The notes: generated by a model not told the origin, from the sequence alone. A stretch of DNA of 64,000 nucleotides from Chlorogloeopsis fritschii PCC 6912 (GCF_000317285.1 NZ_AJLN01000063.1:62001-126000); one strand, 5' to 3'; positions 9,243 through 18,285 are shown, counted from the first letter of the stretch. Numbers and translations: made by a program.

Positions 9243-9836
9243 ATGGTTATAGCAGTTAGTGTGACACCATTCCTGCTCAATCCCTATACTTTAGGTTCTT
9301 TCTTGCCTTCCCTACCATTAGATAGCTTGTTCTCCACCCAAGGCATAATGGTAATGCTCCTAGCAGCATATGCCGGTGCCATGTGGATGTTCCTTACCAG
9401 TGCACCAAAAGTATATACAGTGATGGTGTCGGATTTGGAAGTTGCACGACAGTTGTATGAAGGGCTGCTAGATTTACCAGCGGCGGAAGTGCCTTTGCAC
9501 TACTACTACAACTACGAGCAAACTATAGGTGCAACGGGGGTTGATCCACTTTATTTAGGAAGTAGCCCGTCTTTTTCTAGCAAAATGACAAATGCTAGTG
9601 ACGGACTTTGGTATCAGCTCAAGAAAAATACTCAGTTGCACGTGATTACCGGAGCCAGCTTGGGTAGTAAAAATCAGCAGCGCCACGTTTGTTTTGACCA
9701 CGACTGCTTAGAATTGATTTTAATGCGTGTGGAAATGCGTGGTTTAAAGTTTAAGATTCGCAGTAGAAAGCCGCTCAATTTTTTGATAAAGGATTACGAA
9801 GGGCGAATTATTGAGCTGGCTGAGGTAGCAAACTAA
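9243..9836 (+). CDS. glyoxalase-like (VOC fold) protein with N-terminal membrane segment
   Basis: 197 residues. A hydrophobic stretch (about residues 33-52, GIMVMLLAAYAGAMWMFL) precedes a VOC-type domain that begins PKVYTVMVSDLEVARQLYEG, the classic first strand-helix of glyoxalase/dioxygenase folds. It ends FLIKDYEGRIIELAEV, where the usual metal-ligand Glu of the last strand may be E192 or nearby. Substrate unknown. A strong hairpin terminator follows at 9959. Confidence 0.7.
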   Translation: MVIAVSVTPFLLNPYTLGSFLPSLPLDSLFSTQGIMVMLLAAYAGAMWMFLTSAPKVYTVMVSDLEVARQLYEGLLDLPAAEVPLHYYYNYEQTIGATGVDPLYLGSSPSFSSKMTNASDGLWYQLKKNTQLHVITGASLGSKNQQRHVCFDHDCLELILMRVEMRGLKFKIRSRKPLNFLIKDYEGRIIELAEVAN

Positions 9837-9958
9837 GGAAGTTGGAGTTTTGATCCAAAGAATACTTGAGGTGGAGCTATGCTTCTCGTTGAGTATTAAT
9901 TAAATACTTTTAATATCAGAAAACTATCTTAAACCTTGATAGGTAAAAGCCATTAAAT

Positions 9959-9997
9959 AGCGAGAAATTCCCCTCGGAAATTTCTCGCTAATTTTTT
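9959..9997 (+). terminator. Rho-independent terminator
   Basis: Stem AGCGAGAAATT / AATTTCTCGCT with a short loop, followed by AATTTTTTC. It lies about 120 bases after the VOC-fold gene. Confidence 0.75.
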
Positions 9998-10110
9998 CAA
10001 TTTAGTAATCTCAAGGTTACTCTACGTACTTTCTATACTCGCGATCGCATTTCAGATCCTAACTTAGCCTTGTAGTACTTATTTTTGCGTAATTCAATGG
10101 GAAATTCTCC

Positions 10111-10462
10111 TATAGCTTAGTTATTTACCTATTTCCGCAAGTAGTTTCCCTAGACCACAAATTGTAGGGTGGGCATTGCCTGTCAAAGCCTATTTAGTAA
10201 ACCTTTTAAATATTGGAGAGCAATGCCCACCTTACAGAAAACCCTTGTAAAGGGGAAGCTCTCTGTATAGCTTATTTATTTACATATTTCCACAAGTAGT
10301 TTCCCTAGACCACAAATTGTAGGGTGGGCATTGCCTGTCAAAGCCTATTTAGTAAACCTTTTAAATATTGGAGAGCAATGCCCACCTTACAGAAAACCCT
10401 TGTAAAGGGGAAGCTCTCTTATAGCTTATTTATTTACATATTTCCACAAGTAGTTTCCCTAG
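10111..10462. repeat. tandem duplication of a 154-155 bp unit (2.3 copies)
   Basis: The unit starts TATAGCTTA at 10111, recurs at 10266 and begins a third, partial copy at 10420 that ends at TTTCCCTAG. Copies differ at only a few positions. Each full unit contains a TGGGCATTGCC hairpin (10164-10235 and 10319-10390). An 87-codon frame that runs through the array is not a gene. Confidence 0.9.
10164..10235. repeat. MITE-like hairpin, TGGGCATTGCC family
   Basis: Inverted termini GTAGGGTGGGCATTGC and GCAATGCCCACCTTAC enclose about 40 bases. The second copy is in the tandem unit at 10319-10390. Diverged copies lie at 61570-61641 and 63687-63753. Confidence 0.8.
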
Positions 10463-10640
10463 TCATCTTTTTTATAGGCGTTTACTTTAAGTTTCTCTTT
10501 TCAATATCCGTTAATCGATTAGTGATTTTCTATCTAAAGGCAGTACTGCTTTCAAAAAGCTTACGCCACAATAGCAGTATGGCATAGTCTTCCTCTATAA
10601 ATTTTTATCCAAATTAGTTAAATTCCTACACCTCTAAAAG

Positions 10641-11429
10641 ATGACTAACAATATCAAAGAACAAATTAAAACCGACATCCAACAAGCAAAAGAAACTGGG
10701 CAGCTAAGAGCAGAGCGAATTCGTGAAATAGTAAAGTCTGCTGTATCTCAGGTAGTTTCTGAATTTAAAGAAGGCTCTGGAGAACTTCGCTCTATTGTTA
10801 AAGATGCTGTCTCTACTGTGATAGAAAATTTGCAAAGCAAGGGTAGTGAATTCAAAGAAGAAGTAACAGCATCAATTGAAGGAGCGCTAGAAGCTGTGAA
10901 TAGTAAAAGACACGAAAACATCGCTAAAACTCAGGCAGAAGTTAAACAACTAGAAGCAAAGTTGGATGAAGAAGAAAACAACATCCAGCAAGAAGTAGAA
11001 GGATTATTAGCAGAAATTCAACAAACAAGTACAGATAAATCTGCTGATACCAAAACTGCTATTGATTCTGCTGTAAGCGCAATACAAAACAGTGAAGAAG
11101 TCTCTCTATTAAAGAAACGCTACGCTCAATTAAAAGCACAACTAGCGATTGTAAGAGCTAATTTAGCAGCACGTTATGGCGGACGTTCTGAAGAAGTTAA
11201 AGATTATCTAGACGAAGCTAAAAATTGGTTTAACCAAGCTCGCCCACAAGCAGAAGCGGTAGTTACACAGGTACAACAAAAGCACTCTGAAGTAGAAGAA
11301 AAACTTGGCGAGGCTGGTACAGTACTGGCGAAAAAAGAGCATCAGTTACGACAAGTTTTGAGGGAGTTGTTGCTGTCAGCCGCAGACTGGCTAAAGGAAA
11401 AAGAACCAGTTGATAAAGTAAGTAAATAA
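10641..11429 (+). CDS. long amphipathic coiled-coil protein
   Basis: 262 residues, almost entirely charged alpha-helix. It opens MTNNIKEQIKTDIQQAKETG and contains heptad runs around residues 95-130 (KQLEAKLDEEENNIQQEVEG) and 215-240. There is no signal peptide, membrane helix or catalytic motif. Composition resembles LEA-like or apolipoprotein-like helical bundles, which are often stress related in cyanobacteria. That is inference only. It is a single gene with its own strong terminator at 11451 and a repeat array upstream. Confidence 0.7.
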   Translation: MTNNIKEQIKTDIQQAKETGQLRAERIREIVKSAVSQVVSEFKEGSGELRSIVKDAVSTVIENLQSKGSEFKEEVTASIEGALEAVNSKRHENIAKTQAEVKQLEAKLDEEENNIQQEVEGLLAEIQQTSTDKSADTKTAIDSAVSAIQNSEEVSLLKKRYAQLKAQLAIVRANLAARYGGRSEEVKDYLDEAKNWFNQARPQAEAVVTQVQQKHSEVEEKLGEAGTVLAKKEHQLRQVLRELLLSAADWLKEKEPVDKVSK

Positions 11430-11450
11430 AAGTTAAGAAATCGCTGATTA

Positions 11451-11485
11451 ATATAGGGTGGTTAATAATCACCCTATATTTTTTT
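11451..11485 (+). terminator. Rho-independent terminator
   Basis: Perfect 10-bp stem (ATATAGGGTG / CACCCTATAT), 9-base loop and a T7 run, 22 bases after the stop of the coiled-coil gene. Confidence 0.9.
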
Positions 11486-11586
11486 GGTATTTTAATTGGT
11501 TATCAGAAAGCAAGTGAATTCAGTATACTTTTGTGTCAAAGATTAGCTTTTTAAACGCGGAGGAGCGCAGAGTATTTATTTGATTA

Positions 11587-11625
11587 AATTACCCCTTTTC
11601 CGGAAATAGGAAAAAAGGGGTAATT
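11587..11625. terminator. hairpin AATTACCCCTTTT between convergent genes
   Basis: AATTACCCCTTTT pairs with AAAAAAGGGGTAATT around an 11-base loop. T- and A-runs inside the stem suit termination from either strand. It lies just beyond the 3' end of the Pmp3-family gene. Confidence 0.6.
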
Positions 11626-11665
11626 GGAAACTATTTAGGAGAAATTGATTGATAGCTTTTCAGGC

Positions 11666-11857
11666 TTAATAGATTTGTCCTTCTCTACTCAATCTTTCAT
11701 CATATTTGGCGATCGCCCAAATTGCATGAATACTACCGGGAAGCCAACCGAGAAGAGTGAGTAAAATATTAATTACCAAGGTGGTACTAATTCCATAGGT
11801 TAGGAAGATACCAAGTGGAGGCAAAAAGAAACCGAGGATGTAACGAAGCAATTTCAT
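11666..11857 (-). CDS. YqaE/Pmp3 family small membrane protein
   Basis: 63 residues with two membrane helices, beginning MKLLRYILGFFLPPLGIFLT. The motif FFLPPLG followed by a second helix with LLTLLGWLPGSIHAIW is diagnostic for the UPF0057/Pmp3 family. These hydrophobic proteins are often induced by salt or cold and affect membrane potential in yeast and plants. Length is normal for the family. The cyanobacterial role is not established. Confidence 0.93.
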   Translation of the reverse strand: MKLLRYILGFFLPPLGIFLTYGISTTLVINILLTLLGWLPGSIHAIWAIAKYDERLSREGQIY

Positions 11858-12038
11858 GGTATTTCTGTTACTATTTGTTTGAATTACTTGAGTTCTGCTT
11901 TCTATTTTCGGAAACTCAGCGAATTTCTAACTCCGTCTCAGGAATTAATTCACTTAGCTTTATTGCTTAATCTATTGTCTTGAGCTTTTGTGGATGACAG
12001 ACGCGGGCGATCGCGTCTGTTTTACCATAGGTTGATAG

Positions 12039-12446
12039 TTAGCTAGAAGGCAATTCGGCTTTGGGTTTTGTTTCAGTGCTGCCCTTTAAAAGATTCTTTT
12101 CGGCGAAGTAGTTGTTGATAAAAGTGCTAGACAAAGATAGAACTACAGGGCCTAAAAGAAAAGCTATCAGTCCATGTACACTAAACCCAGGTACTAAAGC
12201 TGCTACCAGCCAGAAGCAAATGCCGTTAACAATGAGTGAGAATGCTCCAAATGATAAGAAGTTAAGCGGTAAGGATAAAGTAGATAAAACTGGTTTCACA
12301 GACCCATTGACTGCACCAATCACCACTGCTGCAATTAAAGCCGCTGGAAAATTAGCAATATTAACACCAGGAACAACTAAATCAACAATCAACAAGCTTA
12401 AAGCTGTAATTAAGGCTGCTAATAAGTTTCCTGTCATCGTTTTCAC
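12039..12446 (-). CDS. phage holin family (4 TM) membrane protein
   Basis: 135 residues with four predicted membrane helices and a short polar C-terminus. The sequence AAVVIGAVNGSVKPVLSTLS and the hydrophobic pattern match the PF04020 family, also called membrane protein of unknown function. Despite the family name there is no phage context here, so a lysis role should not be assumed. A recognisable ribosome site is weak. It is separated from the Pmp3 gene by 181 bases. Confidence 0.85.
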   Translation of the reverse strand: MKTMTGNLLAALITALSLLIVDLVVPGVNIANFPAALIAAVVIGAVNGSVKPVLSTLSLPLNFLSFGAFSLIVNGICFWLVAALVPGFSVHGLIAFLLGPVVLSLSSTFINNYFAEKNLLKGSTETKPKAELPSS

Positions 12447-12718
12447 CTAAAAAAACAACAAACTATAGTTTTTTAAACTTCTTAAACTATATTCATCTAT
12501 CTAATCAGCTTGAACATCATTACCAAGGTAGATTTTGTTTATGCCGTTAGGCTAATAGCTTGGTTATAGAAAATTGATAATTAATAATTTCATTACTAAT
12601 ATCTAGGTTGAAATGTCACTATTGATGCCTAGAATACATAAGCCACGTTGAAGTAAGAAAGTTAAACTATCTCGTGAACTTTGGATTTCATTCTTGCTCA
12701 ACTCAACCCAAAAATTTT

Positions 12719-13015
12719 TTAATTTTTTCTTAATAATTTGCCATTTATTAATAAGGTGGGTTTTTCTTTTAGTAAATAAGCAAAAATAACAATTTCTTTC
12801 CCTTTTTCAGCGACAACTCTTACCTTGCCCAGTTCTTGCATTGTGTAGCGGTAATTTTGCAGGGAGCGATCGCCTATCTAAGCTTCTATTTCTTTGGGCG
12901 TATAATTACGAGCACACAGTTCCCGTACTGATATCACAAGAACATGACAAATAGCTGCTGCATCTTCTAATGTAGCTGGGCGAATTTTAATTTCTTTGAG
13001 CAGTTGTTCGCTCAT
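12719..13015 (-). pseudogene. GNAT N-acetyltransferase, interrupted by an amber stop and truncated
   Basis: From the ATG at 13015 the frame reads MSEQLLKEIKIRPATLEDAA and continues to NYTPKEIEA. It then meets TAG at 12878-12880. Reading through, the same frame continues IGDRSLQNYRYTMQELGKVR and on to a TAA at 12719. GNAT proteins commonly have Trp at the stop position (EAW-x-GDRS), so one TGG to TAG change explains the break. The C-terminal acetyl-CoA-binding half is also missing or too diverged to see. It lies ten bases from the Uma2 gene on the same strand. Confidence 0.75.
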
Positions 13016-13024
13016 TTTCAGTTG

Positions 13025-13669
13025 TTACTGTTGTATTTGTTCTCTTACCCAGAGGCGAAAAGCCTTGAGGGTTCCGTTTCTGCCAGCAGTTCTACTTTGC
13101 TCAAGATATTGGGGAATAACTTTAATTAATGGTAAATTGGGAAAATTTAGGCTTTCCTGCGACTCTACATAACGCCCATCTTGCAGTAAATTGATTTGGA
13201 GCTTGCCTTTGTCAAACCGCCAAAGCTCTGGAACTTTGAGCGCTTCATAAATATTGAGATGAGTTCGAGAGGTAACATCAACTTCTAGCGCTAAGTCAGG
13301 AGGAGGATCTACAGTTAAATCTAGTCGTTTCTTGCCGCGAACCCTCGCTTCGTTTTTTATATAGAAACACTGATCTGGTTCTATACCCTGAGCCATTGCT
13401 TGATTTTTAAATGTGGTAGAACCAAGGCTGATAAATTCAATATTTAGCTCTTCTAATAAAGCTTTGAGCAAGTCACCAATAATTTCTTTATCATATTCGT
13501 GCTCTGGCAGTGGTGTCATAATCTCTAGTATTCCCCTGTCATAAGCAATTCGTGTTGCACGGTGTTCTCCTAAATCTGCCAAAATAGTTTCAAATTCCTG
13601 CCAGTTTACATCTTGTAGCAGCACTCGTTGTCCTGGTGGAACTTGGATGCGCTTTAACTCCAACAACAT
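13025..13669 (-). CDS. Uma2 family (DUF820) putative endonuclease
   Basis: 214 residues with a PD-(D/E)XK-like fold. The N-terminal half has WQEFETILADLGEHRATR and YDRGILEIMTPLPEHE. The core has PPDLALEVDVTSRTHLN, where the conserved Asp/Glu pair (D, ExD) is visible. Uma2 proteins are abundant in cyanobacteria and their substrate is unresolved. Length is normal. The broken GNAT gene follows on the same strand. A second, truncated Uma2 lies at 57796-57933. Confidence 0.88.
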   Translation of the reverse strand: MLLELKRIQVPPGQRVLLQDVNWQEFETILADLGEHRATRIAYDRGILEIMTPLPEHEYDKEIIGDLLKALLEELNIEFISLGSTTFKNQAMAQGIEPDQCFYIKNEARVRGKKRLDLTVDPPPDLALEVDVTSRTHLNIYEALKVPELWRFDKGKLQINLLQDGRYVESQESLNFPNLPLIKVIPQYLEQSRTAGRNGTLKAFRLWVREQIQQ

Positions 13670-13905
13670 TTTTCCACTCCTAGCAGTGCGAATATAGATT
13701 TAGCTTACTTTGGAAAAGTCTGTACAGGCAGAATTATCTGTTTTAATGGTGTTCAGATCCCTGACTTCTCCAAAGAAGTCGAGGATCTCTGTGATCTAGG
13801 TGTGGAACATAAAATCAAAGGATAGGTTACTCTTAGCTCCCACTTTGCAGACCAAATTAAGCTAATATTCAAGCAGTGCAAGCATTTTAGCTTTCTATTT
13901 TTTCC

Positions 13906-14646
13906 ATGCTTGAAACCCTGCAAACCTACCTCTATCAATTAGAGCAATTCGCTAACTCCCTTGTCTCTAACCAACTGACGCACCTGAGTTTATTTAGTAT
14001 TGGCATCATTTTTGTTGCCGGATTGCTTACCAGTCTCACCCCTTGTATGCTTTCCATGCTGCCAATTACTATTGGTTACATTGGTGGCTATGAAGCAAAA
14101 AGCCGCTTACAAGCAGCAGCCCAATCAACTTGGTTTGCTTTGGGATTAGCAACTACACTAGCAACTCTAGGAGTTGTAGCAGCTGTAGTCGGAAAAGTTT
14201 ACGGGCAAATAGGAATTGGTTTGCCGATTATTGTCAGTATCCTAGCTATTTTAATGGGACTGAATTTATTAGAAGCATTGCCCTTGCAGTTGCCTTCTTT
14301 TGGAGGTACAGATTGGATTTCTCAAGAGTTGCCTCAAGGATTAAGAGCATATGCAATTGGCATGAGTTTTGGTTTAGTCGCCTCCCCTTGTAGCACACCT
14401 GTTTTAGCTAGCTTATTGGGTTGGGTTGCAAATACGCAAGACTTCATTTTAGGTGCTATTCTGCTAATTTCTTATGCAGCAGGTTATGTAGCGCCATTAA
14501 TTTTAGCAGGTACGTTTACCGCTTCTATTAAAAAGATACTAGAAATGCGGCGTTGGTCTGGTTGGATTAACCCAGTTAGTGGAATCCTGTTGGTAGGATT
14601 TGGTGTTTTTTCTCTAATTTCTCGAATTCCCTTAAGCGGATTATAA
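13906..14646 (+). CDS. ccdA: cytochrome c biogenesis protein CcdA
   Basis: 246-residue integral membrane protein of the DsbD/CcdA family (six helices). It carries electrons from stromal or cytoplasmic thioredoxin to the lumen to keep apocytochrome c haem-binding cysteines reduced. The two conserved redox cysteines are visible in TSLTPCMLSMLP and LVASPCSTPVLASLLG. Ccs1 is 200 bases downstream on the same strand; together they are the system II cytochrome c maturation pair of cyanobacteria. The intervening DNA holds TACTAACTACTAAC-type repeat words. Confidence 0.95.
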   Translation: MLETLQTYLYQLEQFANSLVSNQLTHLSLFSIGIIFVAGLLTSLTPCMLSMLPITIGYIGGYEAKSRLQAAAQSTWFALGLATTLATLGVVAAVVGKVYGQIGIGLPIIVSILAILMGLNLLEALPLQLPSFGGTDWISQELPQGLRAYAIGMSFGLVASPCSTPVLASLLGWVANTQDFILGAILLISYAAGYVAPLILAGTFTASIKKILEMRRWSGWINPVSGILLVGFGVFSLISRIPLSGL

Positions 14647-14847
14647 AATTGGTTAGTGGTTAGTGGATAGTAGTTAGTAGTAATAGGTGAATTAAACAAA
14701 ATCTCTCAATCATAAACTAATAAGTAATATCATCAATAACTGTCTACTAACTACTGGAAGAGCAGGTTTTGTTGATTATTTTTCAACTCAAGCTGCTCCT
14801 ACTAACTATTAACTACTAACTCATAAAAATGACTTCTAATAATTAAA

Positions 14848-16254
14848 ATGACTGTAGACAATACAACTTCTGAAAAATCAAATTTGTGGTCAACCATTAA
14901 TCAGTCTTTACGGCAAGATATTTTGCCTGTACTGACAGATTTACGTCTAGCAATAGTTCTGCTTTTGGTGATTGCACTCTTTAGTGTCAGCGGTACTGTG
15001 ATTGAGCAAGGTCAATCCTTAGCTTTTTATCAAGCCAACTATCCAGAAAATCCTGCTCTTTTTGGTTTCCTTTCTTGGAAAGTTCTTTTGACTGTAGGCT
15101 TAGACCATGTATACCGCACTTGGTGGTTTTTAGCTTTACTCATATTTTTTGGTACTAGCTTAACTGCTTGTACATTTACACGTCAGTTACCAGCTTTAAA
15201 AGCTGCCCGCCGTTGGAAATTTTACGACCAATCCCGACAATTTACAAAACTCGCATTGAGTGCGGAACTAGATGTAGATACACAAAATGATTCTCTACAA
15301 AAACTCACTCAGATATTGCAAAATCGCCGTTACAAAGTATTTCAAGAACAAGATAAAAATAATGTTCTTTATGCCCGCAAGGGAATAGTTGGACGCATTG
15401 GCCCTATTATTGTGCATATCGGTATTGTGGTGATTCTACTAGGGTCAATTTGGGGAGCGATGACTGGATTTATGGCTCAAGAAATGATTCCCAGTGGTAA
15501 TAATTTTCAAGTCAAAAATATTGTTGATGCTGGGCCTTGGGCAGCCACACAAATCACTAAAGATTGGACTTTGCGTGTCAATCGTTTTTGGATTGATTAT
15601 ACATCTACTGGAAGTATTGACCAGTTTTATTCAGATTTATCTGTTTTGAATAGTCAAGGAGAAGAAGTTGATCGCAAGACGATTTTCGTTAATCAGCCCC
15701 TGCGCTATCGTGGTGTAACTTTTTATCAAACTGATTGGGGACTTGCTGCTGTGCGGGTGCGGGTGAACAAAAGCCCGATTTTCCAACTGCCAATGGCGCA
15801 ATTGAACACCAATGGCAATGGGCGTATTTGGGGAACCTGGATTCCAACAAAACCAGATTTGAGTGAAGGTGTCTCGCTACTGGCAAAAGACTTGCAGGGA
15901 ACAGTGTTAATTTACGATGCTACTGGTAAGTTGGTTGATACTGTGCGTAGTGGGATGTCTACCCAAGTCAATGGAGTAAAGTTGACTGTTTTAGATGTAG
16001 TTGGCAGTACGGGCTTGCAAATTAAAGCCGATCCGGGAGTACCAATCGTATATGCAGGATTTGCCTTATTAATGCTGGGTGTCGTGATGAGTTACTTCTC
16101 TCACTCGCAAATTTGGGCTTTGCAAACAGATGGCTGCCTGTATGTGGGTGGTAAAACGAATCGTGCTCAGGTGGCGTTTGAACAAGAAGTTTTGCAGATT
16201 TTGGAGCGTCTAAGTTCTCAGCAGAAAATTGAGGAAAAAGCGATCGCTTCATAA
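14848..16254 (+). CDS. ccs1: cytochrome c biogenesis protein Ccs1/ResB
   Basis: 468 residues with the ResB topology: three N-terminal membrane helices (one around [20 protein letters not shown]), a large lumenal domain and a last helix near residue 400 ([19 protein letters not shown]). With CcsA it forms the synthetase that attaches haem to c-type cytochromes. The N-terminal [20 protein letters not shown] and the SGTVIEQG motif are typical of the family. It follows ccdA; no ccsA lies in the window. The stop is followed closely by the YciI-like gene. Confidence 0.95.
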   Translation: MTVDNTTSEKSNLWSTINQSLRQDILPVLTDLRLAIVLLLVIALFSVSGTVIEQGQSLAFYQANYPENPALFGFLSWKVLLTVGLDHVYRTWWFLALLIFFGTSLTACTFTRQLPALKAARRWKFYDQSRQFTKLALSAELDVDTQNDSLQKLTQILQNRRYKVFQEQDKNNVLYARKGIVGRIGPIIVHIGIVVILLGSIWGAMTGFMAQEMIPSGNNFQVKNIVDAGPWAATQITKDWTLRVNRFWIDYTSTGSIDQFYSDLSVLNSQGEEVDRKTIFVNQPLRYRGVTFYQTDWGLAAVRVRVNKSPIFQLPMAQLNTNGNGRIWGTWIPTKPDLSEGVSLLAKDLQGTVLIYDATGKLVDTVRSGMSTQVNGVKLTVLDVVGSTGLQIKADPGVPIVYAGFALLMLGVVMSYFSHSQIWALQTDGCLYVGGKTNRAQVAFEQEVLQILERLSSQQKIEEKAIAS

Positions 16255-16292
16255 TTTTCCAACGCAGAGGTAACACAAGAGGATGCCCGCAA

Positions 16293-16559
16293 ATGCCCAC
16301 TTTCGTGAAGATTGAGGAAGGCAAAGTTGATAAATCTACTTTTGACCAATATGTAGCTGCCCATAAAGCCTACATCCAAGAGTTGATTGCCAAAGGACAC
16401 AAAGCCAAGTCTGGCTACTGGTCTGGGTTTGGAGGTGGGATGATGATATTTGAGGCAGCCTCAATGGATGAAGCACAGGCGATCGTGGCTCGCGATCCGT
16501 TGGTAAAAAACGGTTGCGTTAACTACAAGCTATACGAATGGAAAATTGTAGCTGAATAA
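16293..16559 (+). CDS. YciI family protein
   Basis: 88 residues with the ferredoxin-like YCII fold. The core has AYIQELIAKGHKAKSGYWSG, GGMMIFEAASMDEAQAIVAR and DPLVKNGCVNYKLYEW. The conserved His/Asp pair of the family may be H29 or H37 and the Asp of ARDPL. The catalytic role is not known for most members; some act in dehalogenation or as small enzymes. It lies 38 bases downstream of ccs1 and upstream of the SRP RNA, so it may be read through from ccs1. Confidence 0.88.
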   Translation: MPTFVKIEEGKVDKSTFDQYVAAHKAYIQELIAKGHKAKSGYWSGFGGGMMIFEAASMDEAQAIVARDPLVKNGCVNYKLYEWKIVAE

Positions 16560-16591
16560 CACACTTAAAGTATTTAATGCTATCCTAGTTT

Positions 16592-16690
16592 TAGACCTGG
16601 ATCTATGCGACTGTAACGCCCAAATCTTGTCAGGACCGGAAGGTAGCAGCAACACGGGATGCTTACGGTAGGCGTAGTCTCCGGGTCGCC
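16592..16690 (+). ncRNA. ffs: signal recognition particle RNA (small bacterial 4.5S type)
   Basis: Contains the universal SRP domain IV sequence GTCAGGACCGGAAGGTAGCA at 16628-16647. The outer stem pairs ACCTGGA (16595-16601) with TCCGGGT (16680-16686), and an inner helix pairs GACTGTAACGCC with GGCGTAGTC. The size of about 97 nucleotides suits the short bacterial SRP RNA. It binds Ffh for co-translational targeting. Ends are estimated from the pairing. Confidence 0.93.
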
Positions 16691-16715
16691 CTATTTTAGG
16701 AGCGCAAAAGCTGCA

Positions 16716-17105
16716 ATGCCTGGTTTTGGAGATATTGTTAAAAAAGCTTTTTATCTCGGTGTTGGGTTGGCTTCTTATGCGGGCGAGAGAGCAGGTGGGA
16801 CACTAACCGAACTGCGATCGCAATTTCAAAAGATGGCAGACGAAATGGTTGCAAGGGGCGAAATGACAACAGAGGAAGCCCGCCGCTTCGTTGAAGACAT
16901 GATGAAGCAAGCTCAACAGCCACCTACATCTGGGACAACGGCTGCTGAAACCACTACCCCCTCAGAACCTCGCCGCATCGAAATTTTAGAGGAAGATGAG
17001 CAGCCAACAGCGAAAGCTGCCCAAACCGATGATGATGTAGATCAATTACGTAAACAAGTTTTAGAACTAGAAGACGAGTTAAAACGTCTGCAGCACGATA
17101 ATTAA
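16716..17105 (+). CDS. phasin-like small helical protein
   Basis: 129 residues from the ATG at 16716, which has an AGGAG site 10 bases upstream. A longer frame from 16659 would overlap the SRP RNA. The N-terminal half (VKKAFYLGVGLASYAGERAG, then ELRSQFQKMADEMVARGEMT) is amphipathic helix as in polyhydroxyalkanoate granule-associated proteins. The middle is Thr/Pro/Glu-rich and the C-terminus is a short coiled coil (DQLRKQVLELEDELKRLQ). Function not established. A terminator follows. Confidence 0.7.
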   Translation: MPGFGDIVKKAFYLGVGLASYAGERAGGTLTELRSQFQKMADEMVARGEMTTEEARRFVEDMMKQAQQPPTSGTTAAETTTPSEPRRIEILEEDEQPTAKAAQTDDDVDQLRKQVLELEDELKRLQHDN

Positions 17106-17117
17106 TTAGAAATTTAT

Positions 17118-17160
17118 AAAGGGTTGATATTAGCGCAGCAATGCTGATATCAACCTTTTA
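17118..17160 (+). terminator. Rho-independent terminator
   Basis: AAAGGGTTGATAT-TAGC pairs with GCTG-ATATCAACCTTTTA, 13 bases past the phasin-like gene. Confidence 0.8.
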
Positions 17161-17419
17161 CTTAATGGCGTAAAATTTGAGTTGAAACTAAATTCCTCAG
17201 GGTGTATTTCAGTGCTTCCAGCCAAGTAGCACTGAACGTCCACGGACATTTGGTTAGGGCAAATTAGTACCCTACGGAAAGCTACCCTAAAAACGTTTGT
17301 ACAATGCTTACGCACCCATTACCGGGGAAAATGCACGCTATTTGGGAAGCTTGAGTCATAATCTGGCAAATACACCAGTGTCCTCTTTTTTTGAAATAGC
17401 CTGTAAGGACGTTAATTAT

Positions 17420-17803
17420 ATGGAAAATTGGCAAAAAGATTTTTGGGAAATGGTACAAACAGTGGCGGATGAGGTAGAACGTTTCTTCCTGGGGATGAGT
17501 GAAATGCTAGACACTGTTTTTGAGATTACAGAAGAAATTACCGAACAGTTACAAAATACAATTGCAACTGAACTTGACCAGTATGTGCAGGACTTATACT
17601 GGGAACTAGAGGATGTGGTGGGAGATGATTTAGATCCGGCTTTTCCTTATCCAGTTGAACCTTCAGCAACACAAAATCCAGCCTGTATTGGTTGTCGTCA
17701 TTACCACGGTCAAGCTTACGGTGGTAATTTATTAGTGTGTGCAATGCATCCCTATGGGTGGGATGATGAGAATTGCCCAGACTGGGAAGCGGAAGATTTT
17801 TAA
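17420..17803 (+). CDS. conserved hypothetical protein with C-terminal cysteine cluster
   Basis: 127 residues from the ATG at 17420, which has a GTAAGGA site upstream. The longer frame from 17297 is not supported. The N-terminal two-thirds is acidic helix (ENWQKDFWEMVQTVADEVER). The C-terminus has four cysteines and two histidines in CIGCRHYHGQ, LVCAMHPYGW and ENCPDW, arranged like a small zinc or iron-sulfur site. I know no function for it. The queF gene follows 59 bases downstream. Confidence 0.7.
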   Translation: MENWQKDFWEMVQTVADEVERFFLGMSEMLDTVFEITEEITEQLQNTIATELDQYVQDLYWELEDVVGDDLDPAFPYPVEPSATQNPACIGCRHYHGQAYGGNLLVCAMHPYGWDDENCPDWEAEDF

Positions 17804-17862
17804 GTACACAGTCTCAGGGTTTTTAATTAATGACGAATAGCCAATAATTATTGTAATTTTTT

Positions 17863-18285
17863 ATGAGTAACTCCTCACCTGAAACCGTATCTCAGCTAAA
17901 CCAAGAAGTAAAGTATGGCGAACGCAACATTGCGGAAGGGAAATTAATTACATTTCCCAATCCGCGAATCGGACGTCGCTATAACATTGACATTACCTTG
18001 CCGGAATTTACCTGTAAGTGTCCATTTTCCGGCTATCCTGACTTTGCCACCATTCACATTACCTACATACCTGATGAAAAGGTAGTGGAATTAAAAGCGC
18101 TCAAACTTTACATTAACAGTTACCGCGATCGCTATATTTCTCACGAAGAATCTGCCAATCAAATTTTGGATGATTTTGTCGCCGCTTGCGATCCGCTAGA
18201 AGCCACAGTCAAAGCAGATTTTGCACCGCGCGGTAACGTGCATACGGTGATTGAAGTGCAACATCTCAAATCAAAGCCAAATTAA
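17863..18285 (+). CDS. queF: NADPH-dependent 7-cyano-7-deazaguanine reductase
   Basis: Reduces preQ0 to preQ1 in queuosine biosynthesis. It is the short, single-domain YkvM-type QueF (140 residues). The nucleophilic Cys is in PEFTCKCPFSGYPDFA, and the substrate-binding segment VVELKALKLYINSYRDR carries the conserved Glu of the E(S/L)K-S-K-type QueF motif. The expected C-terminal strand is intact. The ThyX gene follows after 127 bases on the same strand. No preQ1 riboswitch was recognised in the short leader. Confidence 0.95.
   Translation: MSNSSPETVSQLNQEVKYGERNIAEGKLITFPNPRIGRRYNIDITLPEFTCKCPFSGYPDFATIHITYIPDEKVVELKALKLYINSYRDRYISHEESANQILDDFVAACDPLEATVKADFAPRGNVHTVIEVQHLKSKPN

Noticed and set aside
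10324-10587. 87-codon frame after the hairpin array
   Set aside because: Its first half is the tandem repeat itself; the hydrophobic tail is a product of AT-rich DNA.
12039-12446. Phage origin inferred from the holin family name
   Set aside because: No other phage genes nearby; PF04020 members are common chromosomal membrane proteins.
12112-12450. 112-codon plus-strand frame opposite the holin-family gene
   Set aside because: Exact antisense of a firm membrane protein gene; no independent features.
17803-17862. preQ1 riboswitch upstream of queF
   Set aside because: The leader is only 59 bases and AT-rich, without the pseudoknot sequence.
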